This document shows positions 30,293 to 38,245 of a stretch of DNA of 64,000 nucleotides, piece by piece. The notes beneath the pieces were generated by a model. It made no database searches and was not told the origin of the DNA. It saw nothing but the letters and a program-made list of their open reading frames with translations. The translations under genes were made by a program, and so were the position numbers. Origin of the DNA: Planctomycetota bacterium (GTDB taxonomy: Bacteria; Planctomycetota; SZUA-567; H5-PLA8); the NCBI GenBank assembly GCA_023150555.1, contig JAKLKQ010000002.1, positions 62,001-126,000 of the forward strand, given 5' to 3'. Positions within the stretch are counted from its first letter, which is position 1. Each line of letters opens with the position of its first letter.

Positions 30293-32176
30293 CTAACCGG
30301 CAGCGCGCTTGAACGTCTTCAGCGCCCGCTGGAGTTCCAGCACTCTTGCCTGTGCTTCCGTGGCGCTCGCGTCATCGCCTTTCGCCCGGGCCGCAGCCTC
30401 GGCGCGCTTGGCCAGCGCCAGTTCGTGCTCCACTCTCGCCCGCCGGACGGCCTCGATGCGCAGCGCATAGGCCTCGTCCGGCTTCAATCTCGCATGTTCC
30501 GGCCCTTCTTCCGCCAGCATCACGCACAGGTTGCGCGCGCGCAGGATCTCCGGGCCGTCGGGGCCGGTCGGCGTCAGGCGCGCCAGCACTTCCTTGGCCA
30601 CGGCGCCGGAGGGCGAATGGCCCTCGCTGCCCAAAACGGCCAAGTCCGGCGGCAGCAGCCCTTCGTCCAAAGCGGCCAGGATCGCGCGTCCGATGCGGCG
30701 GTCGGCGGGCACGCTGAGCGCCGTCAGGTCGATCTCGCCGGCGGTCGACTCCAGCCAGGCGGGTTCGTGGAAGACCCAGCGCAGCAATTCGCGCTCGGCG
30801 GCGCCCAGGGCATCCGGCGCCGCGGGCACGTCGGCGGCGGCCTGGACTTCCTCTTCCGGCGGGACGGACTCCGGCGCGGGCCGCGCGGCGGCCAGCGGCA
30901 GGTCCTTCTCGGGCAGCCCCAGCCGGCCGGCGACTTCGCGGCGGAAGGCGGCCCTGCGCAGCGGATCGGGGGAGAGGGAGACGAAGCGCATCAGTTCGCG
31001 CGCCGCCGCCGCCTGCCCCGACGGATCGGCCAGGTCGTGCAACGCCGCGACCTGCCGGAACTTGTACTCGAAAATAGAGACGCCTTTGGCGACCTCGGCT
31101 TCAAAAGGCACGCGCCCGTACTGCAGCAGGAAGTCGCAGGGGTCTTTGCCGTCGCCCGGCAGGCTGGCCACGCGCGCCGGGCAGTCCTCGGGCCACAGCA
31201 CCTCGCCGGCGCGCAGGCTGGCCTGGATCCCGGCGCGGTCGCTGTCGGTGAGCAGGATCAGCTCGTCGGCCAGGCGCCGCAGCGCGCGGACGTGCTCGAC
31301 GGTGATCGCCGTGCCCAGGCACGCGACGACGTTCTCGACGCCGTGCTGGTGGCACATGATCACGTCGGTGTAACCTTCCACGATGGTGGCCTGGCGCGTC
31401 TCGACGATGCGGTCGCGCGCGCGGTCCAGCGCGTAGACGGTGCGGTTCTTGACGAACAGCGCGGTCTCGCGCGTATTGAGGTATTTCGGTTCGCCGTCGC
31501 CCAGCACGCGCCCGCCGAAGGCGATCACGCGCCCCTGGCTGTCGGCGATGGGGAACATCAGGCGCCCGAAGAAGTAATCGCGCAGGGAGCCGTCGTCGCG
31601 CCCGCTGGCCAGGCCCGCGGCGACCAGGGCCTTGGGCGGCGCGCCCTGGCTCTGCAGGCGGCGCACCAGCGGCGAACCGTCCGCCGGGGCGAACCCCAGC
31701 GTGAAGCGTTCCCACATCTCCTCGCTGATGCCGCGCTTGGTCAGGTACTCGCGCGCGGCCTTGCCTTCGTTCGCGTACAGGCGTTCCTTGTAGAATGCGG
31801 CGGCCGCGGCGTTGATCTTGTACAGGCCGGCCTTCCAGGACTTTTCCTTCTGGTACTGGTCGACGGCCTTGGGGTCGGTCTCGATGACGATGCCGGCGCG
31901 GTCGGCGAGGATCCGCAGCGCCTCGGGGAACTCCACGCGCTCCTGGAACATCACGAAGTTGAAGACGTCGCCGCCCTTGCCGCAGCCGAAGCACTTGAAG
32001 TACTGCCCTTCGGGATTGACGTTGAAGCTGGCGGTCTTCTCGTTGTGGAAAGGGCAGCAGGCCTTGAGGTTGCGTCCGGCGCGCTTGAGTTCCAGCCCGT
32101 ACGAGCGCACCACGTCGACCAGGTCGTTCGAGTCGCGGATGCGCCGCTTGGTGTCTTCGCTGGTCATGGTGCCCAT
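30293..32176 (-). CDS. dnaG: DNA primase DnaG
   Basis: The product is 627 aa. It makes RNA primers at the replication fork. The CHC2 zinc finger is clear (CCPFHNEKTASFN ... KCFGCGKGG), followed by the catalytic core (GWHR-free primase N domain, RFTLGFAPA) and Toprim motifs (TIVEGYTDVI, LLTDSDRAG). The C-terminal helicase-binding part is shorter and more divergent, as is usual. I took ATG 32176; TTG 32185 and ATG 32167 are possible, because the GGGAG site is nearer the TTG. The gene lies upstream of rpoD. Confidence 0.93.
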   Translation of the reverse strand: MGTMTSEDTKRRIRDSNDLVDVVRSYGLELKRAGRNLKACCPFHNEKTASFNVNPEGQYFKCFGCGKGGDVFNFVMFQERVEFPEALRILADRAGIVIETDPKAVDQYQKEKSWKAGLYKINAAAAAFYKERLYANEGKAAREYLTKRGISEEMWERFTLGFAPADGSPLVRRLQSQGAPPKALVAAGLASGRDDGSLRDYFFGRLMFPIADSQGRVIAFGGRVLGDGEPKYLNTRETALFVKNRTVYALDRARDRIVETRQATIVEGYTDVIMCHQHGVENVVACLGTAITVEHVRALRRLADELILLTDSDRAGIQASLRAGEVLWPEDCPARVASLPGDGKDPCDFLLQYGRVPFEAEVAKGVSIFEYKFRQVAALHDLADPSGQAAAARELMRFVSLSPDPLRRAAFRREVAGRLGLPEKDLPLAAARPAPESVPPEEEVQAAADVPAAPDALGAAERELLRWVFHEPAWLESTAGEIDLTALSVPADRRIGRAILAALDEGLLPPDLAVLGSEGHSPSGAVAKEVLARLTPTGPDGPEILRARNLCVMLAEEGPEHARLKPDEAYALRIEAVRRARVEHELALAKRAEAAARAKGDDASATEAQARVLELQRALKTFKRAAG

Positions 32177-32334
32177 GTCAGACAACAGTCTCCCGGTCCC
32201 GCAGAGGGCCCTTTTTCAACGGACTGCCAGGTGAGTCATACCGACAGGAGAACCGTGATACCGCGTGAAGCCGCCCGACGCCCGGCGCACCGATCCTACC
32301 TACTAAACCGTACATTCCGCCCCGTGTTTCAAAA

Positions 32335-32352
32335 TCCTGCACAAGTGCAGGA
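32335..32352. promoter_or_regulatory. palindrome at the dnaG transcription start
   Basis: TCCTGCACAAGTGCAGGA has 8-bp perfect arms with a two-base centre. It begins a few bases after the predicted dnaG start point, so it could be a repressor site or an early leader hairpin. Confidence 0.4.
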
Positions 32353-32361
32353 CCGTGCCTA

Positions 32362-32390
32362 ACTAAACCACCAAAAGCTGTGCCTGTCAA
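32362..32390 (-). promoter_or_regulatory. dnaG-rpoD promoter
   Basis: Read on the minus strand: a perfect TTGACA (32385-32390), 17 bases, then TTTAGT (32362-32367, four of six). It lies 186 bases before the primase start. The divergent region 32177-32517 otherwise holds only the palindrome at 32335 and weak promoter-like sequence for the plus-strand gene. Confidence 0.6.
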
Positions 32391-32517
32391 GGCTTAGAGC
32401 ACTTCGGGACAATCCTATTACCCCGTGTCATTTCGCCCTTTAGAGGGTTACGGCGCCCGGACGATACCTTTCGGTCGGACATCCTTAACTGCAAACGCCC
32501 GGGGGGAGCGCTGCACC

Positions 32518-33822
32518 ATGAGAAGCTACTTCAAGAACTGGACCGATCGACTCTTCAAGAGCCGCAACGGAAGGCGCACGCTGGTTGCCCTCTCGTTACT
32601 GACGCTGCTCTCGCTGTTTTCCTGCACATCTCGCAAATCGGCCTCGAAGCCGCCCGTCGACGACCGGCCCGTGTCGGCGATCCCGGCGCCCGAGTCCATC
32701 GCCATCGTGGGCACGCCCCGCATCCGCGTAGCCGTTGCCAAAGCGGCCAGCGACCTGCGCGTGACGGTCCCGCCCGGCGGCGCGCGGATGCGCTACTCCG
32801 GCGCCGGCGAAGGGCGCGCGCTGCCCGGTGGCCTGGACCTGGCTATCTCCTTACGTTCGACGGGCTTGGCCCTTAACAGCGAAAATCTGGGCGCGCCCGG
32901 CGAGCTGCGCATCGAGGCGAGCAACCCCCGCGAACTCCTGCTGCTGGACGGCAAGCCCCTGGCGCCCGAACTGCGGGTGCTCACCGGCGGCGCTGGCATG
33001 ACCGTCCTCGCGCACCTGGACCTGGAGGTCTACCTGACCGGCGTGCTGGCCGGCGAGGTGCCCTACAGCCGCTGGGGCAGCGAGGCCCTGAAAGCGCAGG
33101 CCGTCGCCAGCCGCACCTACGCGCTGTACCAGATGAAACAACACCGCCTGGACGCCTACGACGTCGAAGCCACCACCGCCGACCAGGTCTTCCGCCTGGG
33201 CGCGCAGGACGAGCCCGTGCTGCGCCGCGCGATCGAGGAGACCTACGGCCTGGCGCTGACCAGCGGCGGGCGGCTGTTCCCCGCGTTCTTCCACAGCACC
33301 TGCGGCGGGCACACCGACAGCGCGGCGGGCGTCTTCCCCGAGCAGGCCCTCGTCGAGCCGCTGAAGGGCGCGGCCTGCCCGTTCTGCACCGAGAGCCCCA
33401 GCTACCGCTGGCAGGCCGAACTCGACAGGAAGACCCTGCGCGAGCGCCTCGCGGCTGGCGGCGTGAACGTCGGCGCGATCACGGCGCTGATCTTCGAAGG
33501 CGGCGACACGGCCAACGGCTGGCCGCCGCGCCGCACCCAGGTGCGCATCGTCCACAGCAGCGGCGAGACCGTGCTGGGCGCCAATCGCTTCCGCCTGCTG
33601 GCCGGCGCCGGGCAGCTGAAGTCGGTCATGTTCGAGAGCGTCGCGGACAGCGGCAGCGGCTTCGCCGTCACGGGGCGCGGCTTCGGCCACGGCGTGGGCC
33701 TGTGCCAGTACGGCAGCCAGGGCATGGCGCGCGAGGGCTACCGCTTCCAGCAGATCCTGGGGCTCTACTACCCCGGCGCGGACCTGACCAAGGTCTACGC
33801 GGAGACCGTCGCAGCGCGCTAA
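32518..33822 (+). CDS. SpoIID/LytB-domain lipoprotein
   Basis: The product is 434 aa. The start is ATG 32518 after GGGGGAG. The N-terminus carries a hydrophobic stretch ending in a lipobox (LSLFSC). The SpoIID domain is complete: EVYLTGVLAGEVPYSRWG, LKAQAVASRTYALYQM, HSTCGGHTDSAAGVF and the C-terminal GRGFGHGVGLCQYGSQGMA. SpoIID proteins are lytic transglycosylases acting on denuded peptidoglycan; outside spore formers such proteins take part in wall remodelling. The gene is monocistronic, with a strong terminator after it. Confidence 0.9.
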   Translation: MRSYFKNWTDRLFKSRNGRRTLVALSLLTLLSLFSCTSRKSASKPPVDDRPVSAIPAPESIAIVGTPRIRVAVAKAASDLRVTVPPGGARMRYSGAGEGRALPGGLDLAISLRSTGLALNSENLGAPGELRIEASNPRELLLLDGKPLAPELRVLTGGAGMTVLAHLDLEVYLTGVLAGEVPYSRWGSEALKAQAVASRTYALYQMKQHRLDAYDVEATTADQVFRLGAQDEPVLRRAIEETYGLALTSGGRLFPAFFHSTCGGHTDSAAGVFPEQALVEPLKGAACPFCTESPSYRWQAELDRKTLRERLAAGGVNVGAITALIFEGGDTANGWPPRRTQVRIVHSSGETVLGANRFRLLAGAGQLKSVMFESVADSGSGFAVTGRGFGHGVGLCQYGSQGMAREGYRFQQILGLYYPGADLTKVYAETVAAR

Positions 33823-33850
33823 GCCAAGATTTCAGGCGTCTCGAAGCATC

Positions 33851-33879
33851 GAGCCCGGCCAGCGCCGGGCTCCTTTTTT
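33851..33879 (+). terminator. rho-independent terminator after the SpoIID-like gene
   Basis: GAGCCCGGC (33851-33859), loop CAGC, GCCGGGCTC (33864-33872), then CTTTTTT. It starts 28 bases after the stop codon. Confidence 0.9.
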
Positions 33880-33965
33880 GGCCCGATTGCGCCATGCGCG
33901 GCGGTGGCAATCAACGCACCTTGGGTGCCAACCGAAGTTATCCTCAGCGCCACATCGTGCGTACT

Positions 33966-34017
33966 TGTAAGTCCATATTGCACGACGTGCTGCACCGGCA
34001 TGCAATAAGGACTTACA
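33966..34017. repeat. 52-base hairpin with two-part stem
   Basis: TGTAAGTCC (33966-33974) pairs with GGACTTACA (34009-34017). After a 2x2 internal loop, ATTGCA (33977-33982) pairs with TGCAAT (34001-34006), with an 18-base loop. No T tract follows. It lies between convergent genes next to a run of GGGGA-rich sequence (34030-34070). Confidence 0.6.
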
Positions 34018-34053
34018 GAAACGTCAATCGGCCGTTTCGGGGACTTCGGGGAC

Positions 34054-35115
34054 CTAGGGGATCTCGGGGTCCTGAGGTGCAAGGCGGCCGGCCGCCGGAA
34101 GCGCCGCGCCGGCGCGGCCCGCGATCGGTTCGACTTCGCCCCGGTCGGCCGCGAGCAACCGCGAGCGCGCACGCACGATCAGCGCGAGCCCCGCGATCAG
34201 CAGCAGGCCGAAGCCGGCCACCGCCGCGGTGGGCGCTTCGCCCAGCCACGGCCACGCGATCAGCGCGGTGAGGAACGGGACGGCCAGCGACGAGGCCGTC
34301 GACGGCGCGAGGCCGATGCGGCGGATCGAGACGTAGTAGAGGCCCTCGGCGAGGCCCATCATCGCCGGGCCGCTGAGCACCAGCAGCAGCAGCGCAAGCG
34401 GCCGCGCGCGCAGTACCCAGCCGGGATCGCCGAAGCGGAACATCAGCGGCAGCGAGACCGCGGCCGAGACGGCGAAGATCAGCAGCGAACTGATGAACGG
34501 GTGCTGGCCGGCGAGCCAGCCCTTCACCAATACCGAGTACACGGCCCACAGCACCACGCACAGCAACAGCAGCAGCGTGCCGGCGTCGAGGCCCAGCGCC
34601 GCGTTGGGGTCCATGCGCCCGGCCAGCAGGCCCAGCAGCCCCGCCATCGCCGCCACGAACCCGGCCATAAAATCGCGCCGCCGCGCGAGCCGCCGTTCGT
34701 CGAGGTAAAAGACCGCCGAGCCCACGATCGTGAAGAGCGGGATCGCGCGCGTCATCAGGATGCTCAGCGTGGCGTTCGTCCGGTAGATCCCCTCCATCAT
34801 GCAGATCAGCCCGCCGACGAAGAGCAGGCCAAGGACCACGAACTTCCACGGCCGCCGCAGCGCCGCGAACAGCGCCGGGCGTTCGGCGCGCCAGGCCCAA
34901 GCGCCCGTCGCCAGGACGGTGCAGAAGGTACGATAGAAGACCAGCGAGTAGGCGTCACAGCCTTCGTGCTGCAGAAACTTCACCACCGGCGGCGCCAAGC
35001 CCCACAACACAAGACAGATCAGAATCGGCGCGTAGTCCGAGAGCAGATGCCGCGGGGGCGCGGGCGTCGCGGTGGGCGCGGGCAGCGCCGGAGCGGGAGG
35101 CGTGATGTCGGACAC
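34054..35115 (-). CDS. EamA/DMT-family transporter
   Basis: The product is 353 aa. The start is probably GTG 35115 (reads MSDITPPAPAL), but its ribosome site is weak; the frame stays open upstream to 35271. Ten membrane helices are arranged as two EamA repeats (first about residues 28-155, second 170-310), with the family's short loops and a GEAPTAAVAGFGLLLIAG motif near the end of the second. Such carriers export amino acids, nucleotides or sugars. The last 35 residues form a charged Ala/Pro tail. Confidence 0.82.
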   Translation of the reverse strand: MSDITPPAPALPAPTATPAPPRHLLSDYAPILICLVLWGLAPPVVKFLQHEGCDAYSLVFYRTFCTVLATGAWAWRAERPALFAALRRPWKFVVLGLLFVGGLICMMEGIYRTNATLSILMTRAIPLFTIVGSAVFYLDERRLARRRDFMAGFVAAMAGLLGLLAGRMDPNAALGLDAGTLLLLLCVVLWAVYSVLVKGWLAGQHPFISSLLIFAVSAAVSLPLMFRFGDPGWVLRARPLALLLLVLSGPAMMGLAEGLYYVSIRRIGLAPSTASSLAVPFLTALIAWPWLGEAPTAAVAGFGLLLIAGLALIVRARSRLLAADRGEVEPIAGRAGAALPAAGRLAPQDPEIP

Positions 35116-35260
35116 GAGAGGTTTTTTCTGAACCGAAAAATGAACGATACCCCGCAAATCGTTCAAACGCAAACGAGGCGCTGGAGCGGAACGATATTCG
35201 CTAAGCCCGCGCCGCGGACTAGCCGAAACAACTAAAGGATACGTTTCGAGGATTCCTGAC

Positions 35261-35935
35261 ATGATTCGCATGGCTTTCGGTCTCGGCGCACTCTGCCTGC
35301 TCCTGGCCCTCGGCGTGGTGCTCTACCGCTTCGGCGCCGAACTCGCACGCGAGGCCGCGCAGGAACTTCAGGTCAACAAGGACGGCGACGAGACCGCGCC
35401 GCCCGCCGCGCCCGTGCCGGAAGCGGCCGAGTCCGCTGCGCCCACGGCGCCCGCGCCGGAAACGGCGGCGCCCGCGACCGAAACGGCCGCCGCGCCTTCC
35501 GCGCCCGTCACACCCATCGTGCCCGAAGCCGCGCCCGTCACCCCGGTCGCGCCCGAGTCGCCCGCGCAGCCGACGCGCACGCACAAGGTCGCCAGCGGCG
35601 ACAGCCTCTGGAAGTTGAGCGTGCAGTATTACGGCAGCGCGACGCACGTCGCCGAACTGATGCAGGCCAACCAGCTCACCGCCGCCACGCTGCGCCCGGG
35701 CCAGGTGCTGGTGATCCCCGAGATCGCCGGCACGAAAGCGGCAGAAGTCACCGGGAACGCCGACGACGCGCCCGCCAACGCCGACCACGAAGTCGCGCAG
35801 GGCACGGCTTCGAACGAGCGCGCCAACGAAGTCACGCACGAGACCGATCAAGCCGCGACGCCTTCGGCCGCCACGGCGCCTGCGGCGAGCGGTTCCGCGG
35901 ATTCGCCCTTCGTGCCCATGCCGCCGTCGTTGTAA
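35261..35935 (+). CDS. membrane-anchored LysM-domain protein
   Basis: The product is 224 aa, starting at ATG 35261 after GAGGA. Residues 5-25 form one membrane helix, followed by a Pro/Ala/Glu-rich spacer (residues 40-108). A LysM domain spans about 109-155 (HKVASGDSLWKLSVQYYGSA ... LRPGQVLVIPE), which binds peptidoglycan. The rest is a low-complexity acidic tail. It is likely a periplasmic wall-binding protein. It is transcribed divergently from the EamA gene, and a terminator follows. Confidence 0.85.
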   Translation: MIRMAFGLGALCLLLALGVVLYRFGAELAREAAQELQVNKDGDETAPPAAPVPEAAESAAPTAPAPETAAPATETAAAPSAPVTPIVPEAAPVTPVAPESPAQPTRTHKVASGDSLWKLSVQYYGSATHVAELMQANQLTAATLRPGQVLVIPEIAGTKAAEVTGNADDAPANADHEVAQGTASNERANEVTHETDQAATPSAATAPAASGSADSPFVPMPPSL

Positions 35936-35980
35936 CCGCCGCTATGTCTTTCTTCCGGTGCGCAAGCACCGGAAACGGAA

Positions 35981-36014
35981 CAGGGGAGCCGTGGGGGGCT
36001 CCCCTGCTCCTTTT
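35981..36014 (+). terminator. rho-independent terminator after the LysM gene
   Basis: CAGGGGAGC (35981-35989) pairs with GCTCCCCTG (35998-36006), then CTCCTTTT. A smaller hairpin (CCGGTGC GCAA GCACCGG) precedes it near 35955-35972. Confidence 0.8.
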
Positions 36015-36017
36015 GTA

Positions 36018-36210
36018 GCGGCTAGCTATCTGCTATCGGCGGTCAGCTATCAGCTCCAACGACTTCAACACAGAGACACGGAGGACACAGAGGCTCACAG
36101 AGAAGGATTCCGTGTTCCGAATTCAAGTTTCCAGTTCACGTTCATTGAAGCAAAACGCGTGAGCGCGTTCCGCTGTAGCTGACCGCTGATAGCTGATCGC
36201 CGATAGCAGC
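36018..36210 (+). repeat. inverted word-repeat array without gene (S23-element-like)
   Basis: The left arm 36018-36056 (TGCTATCGGCGGTCAGCTAT inside it) has an inverted copy at 36174-36210 (AGCTGATCGCCGATAGCAG). Between them lies low-complexity CACAGAGACACGGAGGACAC sequence and about 70 bases with no coding pattern. The layout of arm, centre and inverted arm is that of the two S23 elements, so it may be an emptied or decayed copy. It fills most of the gene-free stretch 35936-36244. Confidence 0.55.
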
Positions 36211-36244
36211 CTGTCGCAGCCTTCCTCGCCCCTCGCCCCTGCCG

Positions 36245-37090
36245 TTACGGTTGCGGCTCGTACGCCACGCCGTGTTTTTCGCACCATTCGGTCAGCGGGC
36301 GCACGTCGCCGCCGGGGATGAAGCGCCCCTCCGCGTCGCCGTTCAGGCCCAGCAGCTGCCGCCCAATTTCGCAGGTCTTCGACGCCAGCGCCCGCGGCAT
36401 CACCGCGTAGTCCATCGGCTTCACCCACCCGAAGCTGTAGCCGAACATCACCGCCTTGCGTGTGCGGCCGGACGTGTTGCGCCCGCCCGCGTGCCACGTG
36501 CGGTTCTCGAAGAAGACCGCGTCGCCGGGGCGCAGGCTCGGTTCGAGCACGTTCGCCGGGTCGCCCGTTGCGGGATCGATCGCGATCCGTTCCTTGGCGT
36601 GGTTGCTGCCGGGCGAAAGCAGCGTCGCGCCGCTGTGCGGTGCGCTCAGGTCCGTCAGGTAGTACGCGCACTTCATCTCCAGGCGCGGGGTGTGCGCGAA
36701 GCCCAGGTCGTCGGAGGTATACATGATGTCGCGGTGCCAGCCCGGCAGGCGCTCGGTGTGCGGCGTGCCTTCGGGATCCGGCGCGCGGTAGATCAGGTGG
36801 CTCGTCGTGAGGTGGATGCGGGGGCCGAAGAGCTGCACGATCAGCGGCACCGTGCGCGGGTTGGTCAGCAGCGGCACGAAGGCGTCGTCGATCGCGATCA
36901 CGTTGCGGAAGCCGTCGAAGCGGCCCTCGTTCATGCACTGCCGGTCCTCGGTGCGCGAACTGGCCACCAGCGCATCGCCGGCTTTCAAAAGCGCGGCGAC
37001 GCTGTCTTCGTCGAGCGCGTTGCGCACGACCAGGTAGCCCTGTTCGTAGAACTGCCGTTTATCGTCGGGCGAGAGCGGCGTGAAGTCCAT
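36245..37090 (-). CDS. phytanoyl-CoA dioxygenase (PhyH) family protein
   Basis: The product is 281 aa. I chose ATG 37090 (MDFTPLSPDD) because GGAGGA lies eight bases upstream; an ATG nine bases earlier is too close. The iron-binding facial triad is visible: HxD in GWHRDIMY and the distal His in RTWHAGGRNTS, with the 2-oxoglutarate Arg shortly after (SGRTRKA). The enzyme would hydroxylate a small molecule using Fe(II), 2-oxoglutarate and oxygen. The adjacent divergent AraC regulator is a frequent partner and probably controls it. Confidence 0.88.
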   Translation of the reverse strand: MDFTPLSPDDKRQFYEQGYLVVRNALDEDSVAALLKAGDALVASSRTEDRQCMNEGRFDGFRNVIAIDDAFVPLLTNPRTVPLIVQLFGPRIHLTTSHLIYRAPDPEGTPHTERLPGWHRDIMYTSDDLGFAHTPRLEMKCAYYLTDLSAPHSGATLLSPGSNHAKERIAIDPATGDPANVLEPSLRPGDAVFFENRTWHAGGRNTSGRTRKAVMFGYSFGWVKPMDYAVMPRALASKTCEIGRQLLGLNGDAEGRFIPGGDVRPLTEWCEKHGVAYEPQP

Positions 37091-37174
37091 GGGGTGCATC
37101 CTCCGGGATTGGGGTATCCTCTTCCTGCGCATCCTCTTTACCCCGGACGCCCCAGGGAAACGACGCGCGGCCGG

Positions 37175-37202
37175 TTGAAAAACTGGCTTTTTCAGCTACA
37201 GT
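37175..37202 (+). promoter_or_regulatory. promoter of the AraC-type regulator gene
   Basis: TTGAAA (37175-37180), 16 bases, then TACAGT (37197-37202). The ATG follows only six bases after the -10, so transcription would start at or next to the start codon, giving a leaderless mRNA. No ribosome site is visible upstream of the ATG, which agrees. Confidence 0.5.
37176..37194. promoter_or_regulatory. 19-bp operator palindrome in the phyH/araC promoter region
   Basis: TGAAAAACTGGCTTTTTCA has perfect 7-bp arms (TGAAAAA/TTTTTCA) around CTGGC. It overlaps the -35 box and spacer of the regulator promoter, so binding would repress that gene. It lies between the divergent regulator and dioxygenase genes. 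Confidence 0.6.
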
Positions 37203-37208
37203 CCTCGC

Positions 37209-38090
37209 ATGGCCGACCCTTACGCCATCCCCGAGCAGGCGCTGCGCGCCTTCGAGCGCCTCACCGGACTCCACGCCACCGTCCACGACCTGGCCGGAAC
37301 GCTGGTACCCTTCCTGCCGCCCGAACGCTTCATTCACACGCACCCGCTCTGCACCGCCGTCAAGGTCTGCCACGCCGCGGCGTGCGTGGACTTCGGCGTG
37401 CGCCGCATGAACCGCGAGATCGCCGACCGCCCCGACGGCCGCGTGCAGATCTGCTTCGCGGGGCTGGTCGAGTTTGTCGTTCCGGTTTTCATGAAGAGAT
37501 CCCTGGCGTGGGTGCTCTTCGCCGGACCGCGCACGCCGGGCAAGCGCCTGCACAACGCCGTGCGCGACACGCAGCCGCCGCCGCGCCCCAAGCCCTGGCC
37601 GAAGACCGCCAGGCTCCCCGCGCCGGTCGACGACGACGAGGCGCAGGCCATCCTCGAACAGCTCCGTCAGCTGGCCGCGCGCTTGCGGCTGTGGGCGCTG
37701 GATCTGGAATGGTCCGGCACGCCGGTGCCTTCGCCGAAGGCCTATGCCTTTCCCGACGACTTCGCGCATCGCCGCGCCGCCGTGCGGCGCTTTATCCACA
37801 CGCGCCACGCCGCTCCGGTGCGGCTTGCGGACCTCGCGGAGTTCCTCAAGCTGAGCGAAAGCCGCGCGGCGCACGCGGTGAAGGAAGTGACCGGTCAGAC
37901 CTTCGTGGAGCTGCTGACCGAGGCGCGGCTGCGTTCGGCGGCGGGACTCCTGCGGCACACGTCGCTGGCCGTGCCCGACGTCGCGCTGCGCAGCGGCTTC
38001 AACGACCTGAGCCACTTCCACCGCGCGTTCAAGAAGCGCTTCGCGTCCACCCCGCACCGCTACCGCCGCACGGCGGCGGAGCAGGCGTAG
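37209..38090 (+). CDS. AraC-family transcriptional regulator with Cys-containing sensor domain
   Basis: The product is 293 aa, starting at ATG 37209. Residues 1-150 resemble the PocR/DUF-type sensory domain: it has CTAVKVCHAAACVDFGVRRM with three cysteines, then QICFAGLVEFVVPV. The C-terminal 100 residues hold two helix-turn-helix motifs (LADLAEFLKLSESRAAHAVK and VPDVALRSGFNDLSHFHRAF). The ligand is unknown. It probably controls itself and the divergent PhyH gene through the palindrome in between. Confidence 0.88.
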   Translation: MADPYAIPEQALRAFERLTGLHATVHDLAGTLVPFLPPERFIHTHPLCTAVKVCHAAACVDFGVRRMNREIADRPDGRVQICFAGLVEFVVPVFMKRSLAWVLFAGPRTPGKRLHNAVRDTQPPPRPKPWPKTARLPAPVDDDEAQAILEQLRQLAARLRLWALDLEWSGTPVPSPKAYAFPDDFAHRRAAVRRFIHTRHAAPVRLADLAEFLKLSESRAAHAVKEVTGQTFVELLTEARLRSAAGLLRHTSLAVPDVALRSGFNDLSHFHRAFKKRFASTPHRYRRTAAEQA

Positions 38091-38245
38091 GTAAAAGGCG
38101 TGTAAAATCAACGCAGAGTTCCGAAATCCGAGGGGGCGAGGGGCCGGTTCATACAAATGAAACTGAAGCGCTCTGCGCAGGGGGCGTCGAAGGTACAATC
38201 GGCGATCGCCGAGAAGGCATCGCACACACAGAACCGGAGAAGACC

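Noticed and set aside
35958-36182. 74-codon frame containing HRDTEDTEAHRE
   Set aside because: It is a translation of the terminator and of the CACAGAGACACGGAGG word array, not a protein.
36251-38245. 981-codon frame extending the TolB/STN gene upstream
   Set aside because: It runs antisense to phyH and out of frame through the araC gene; a signal peptide and ribosome site mark ATG 38246.
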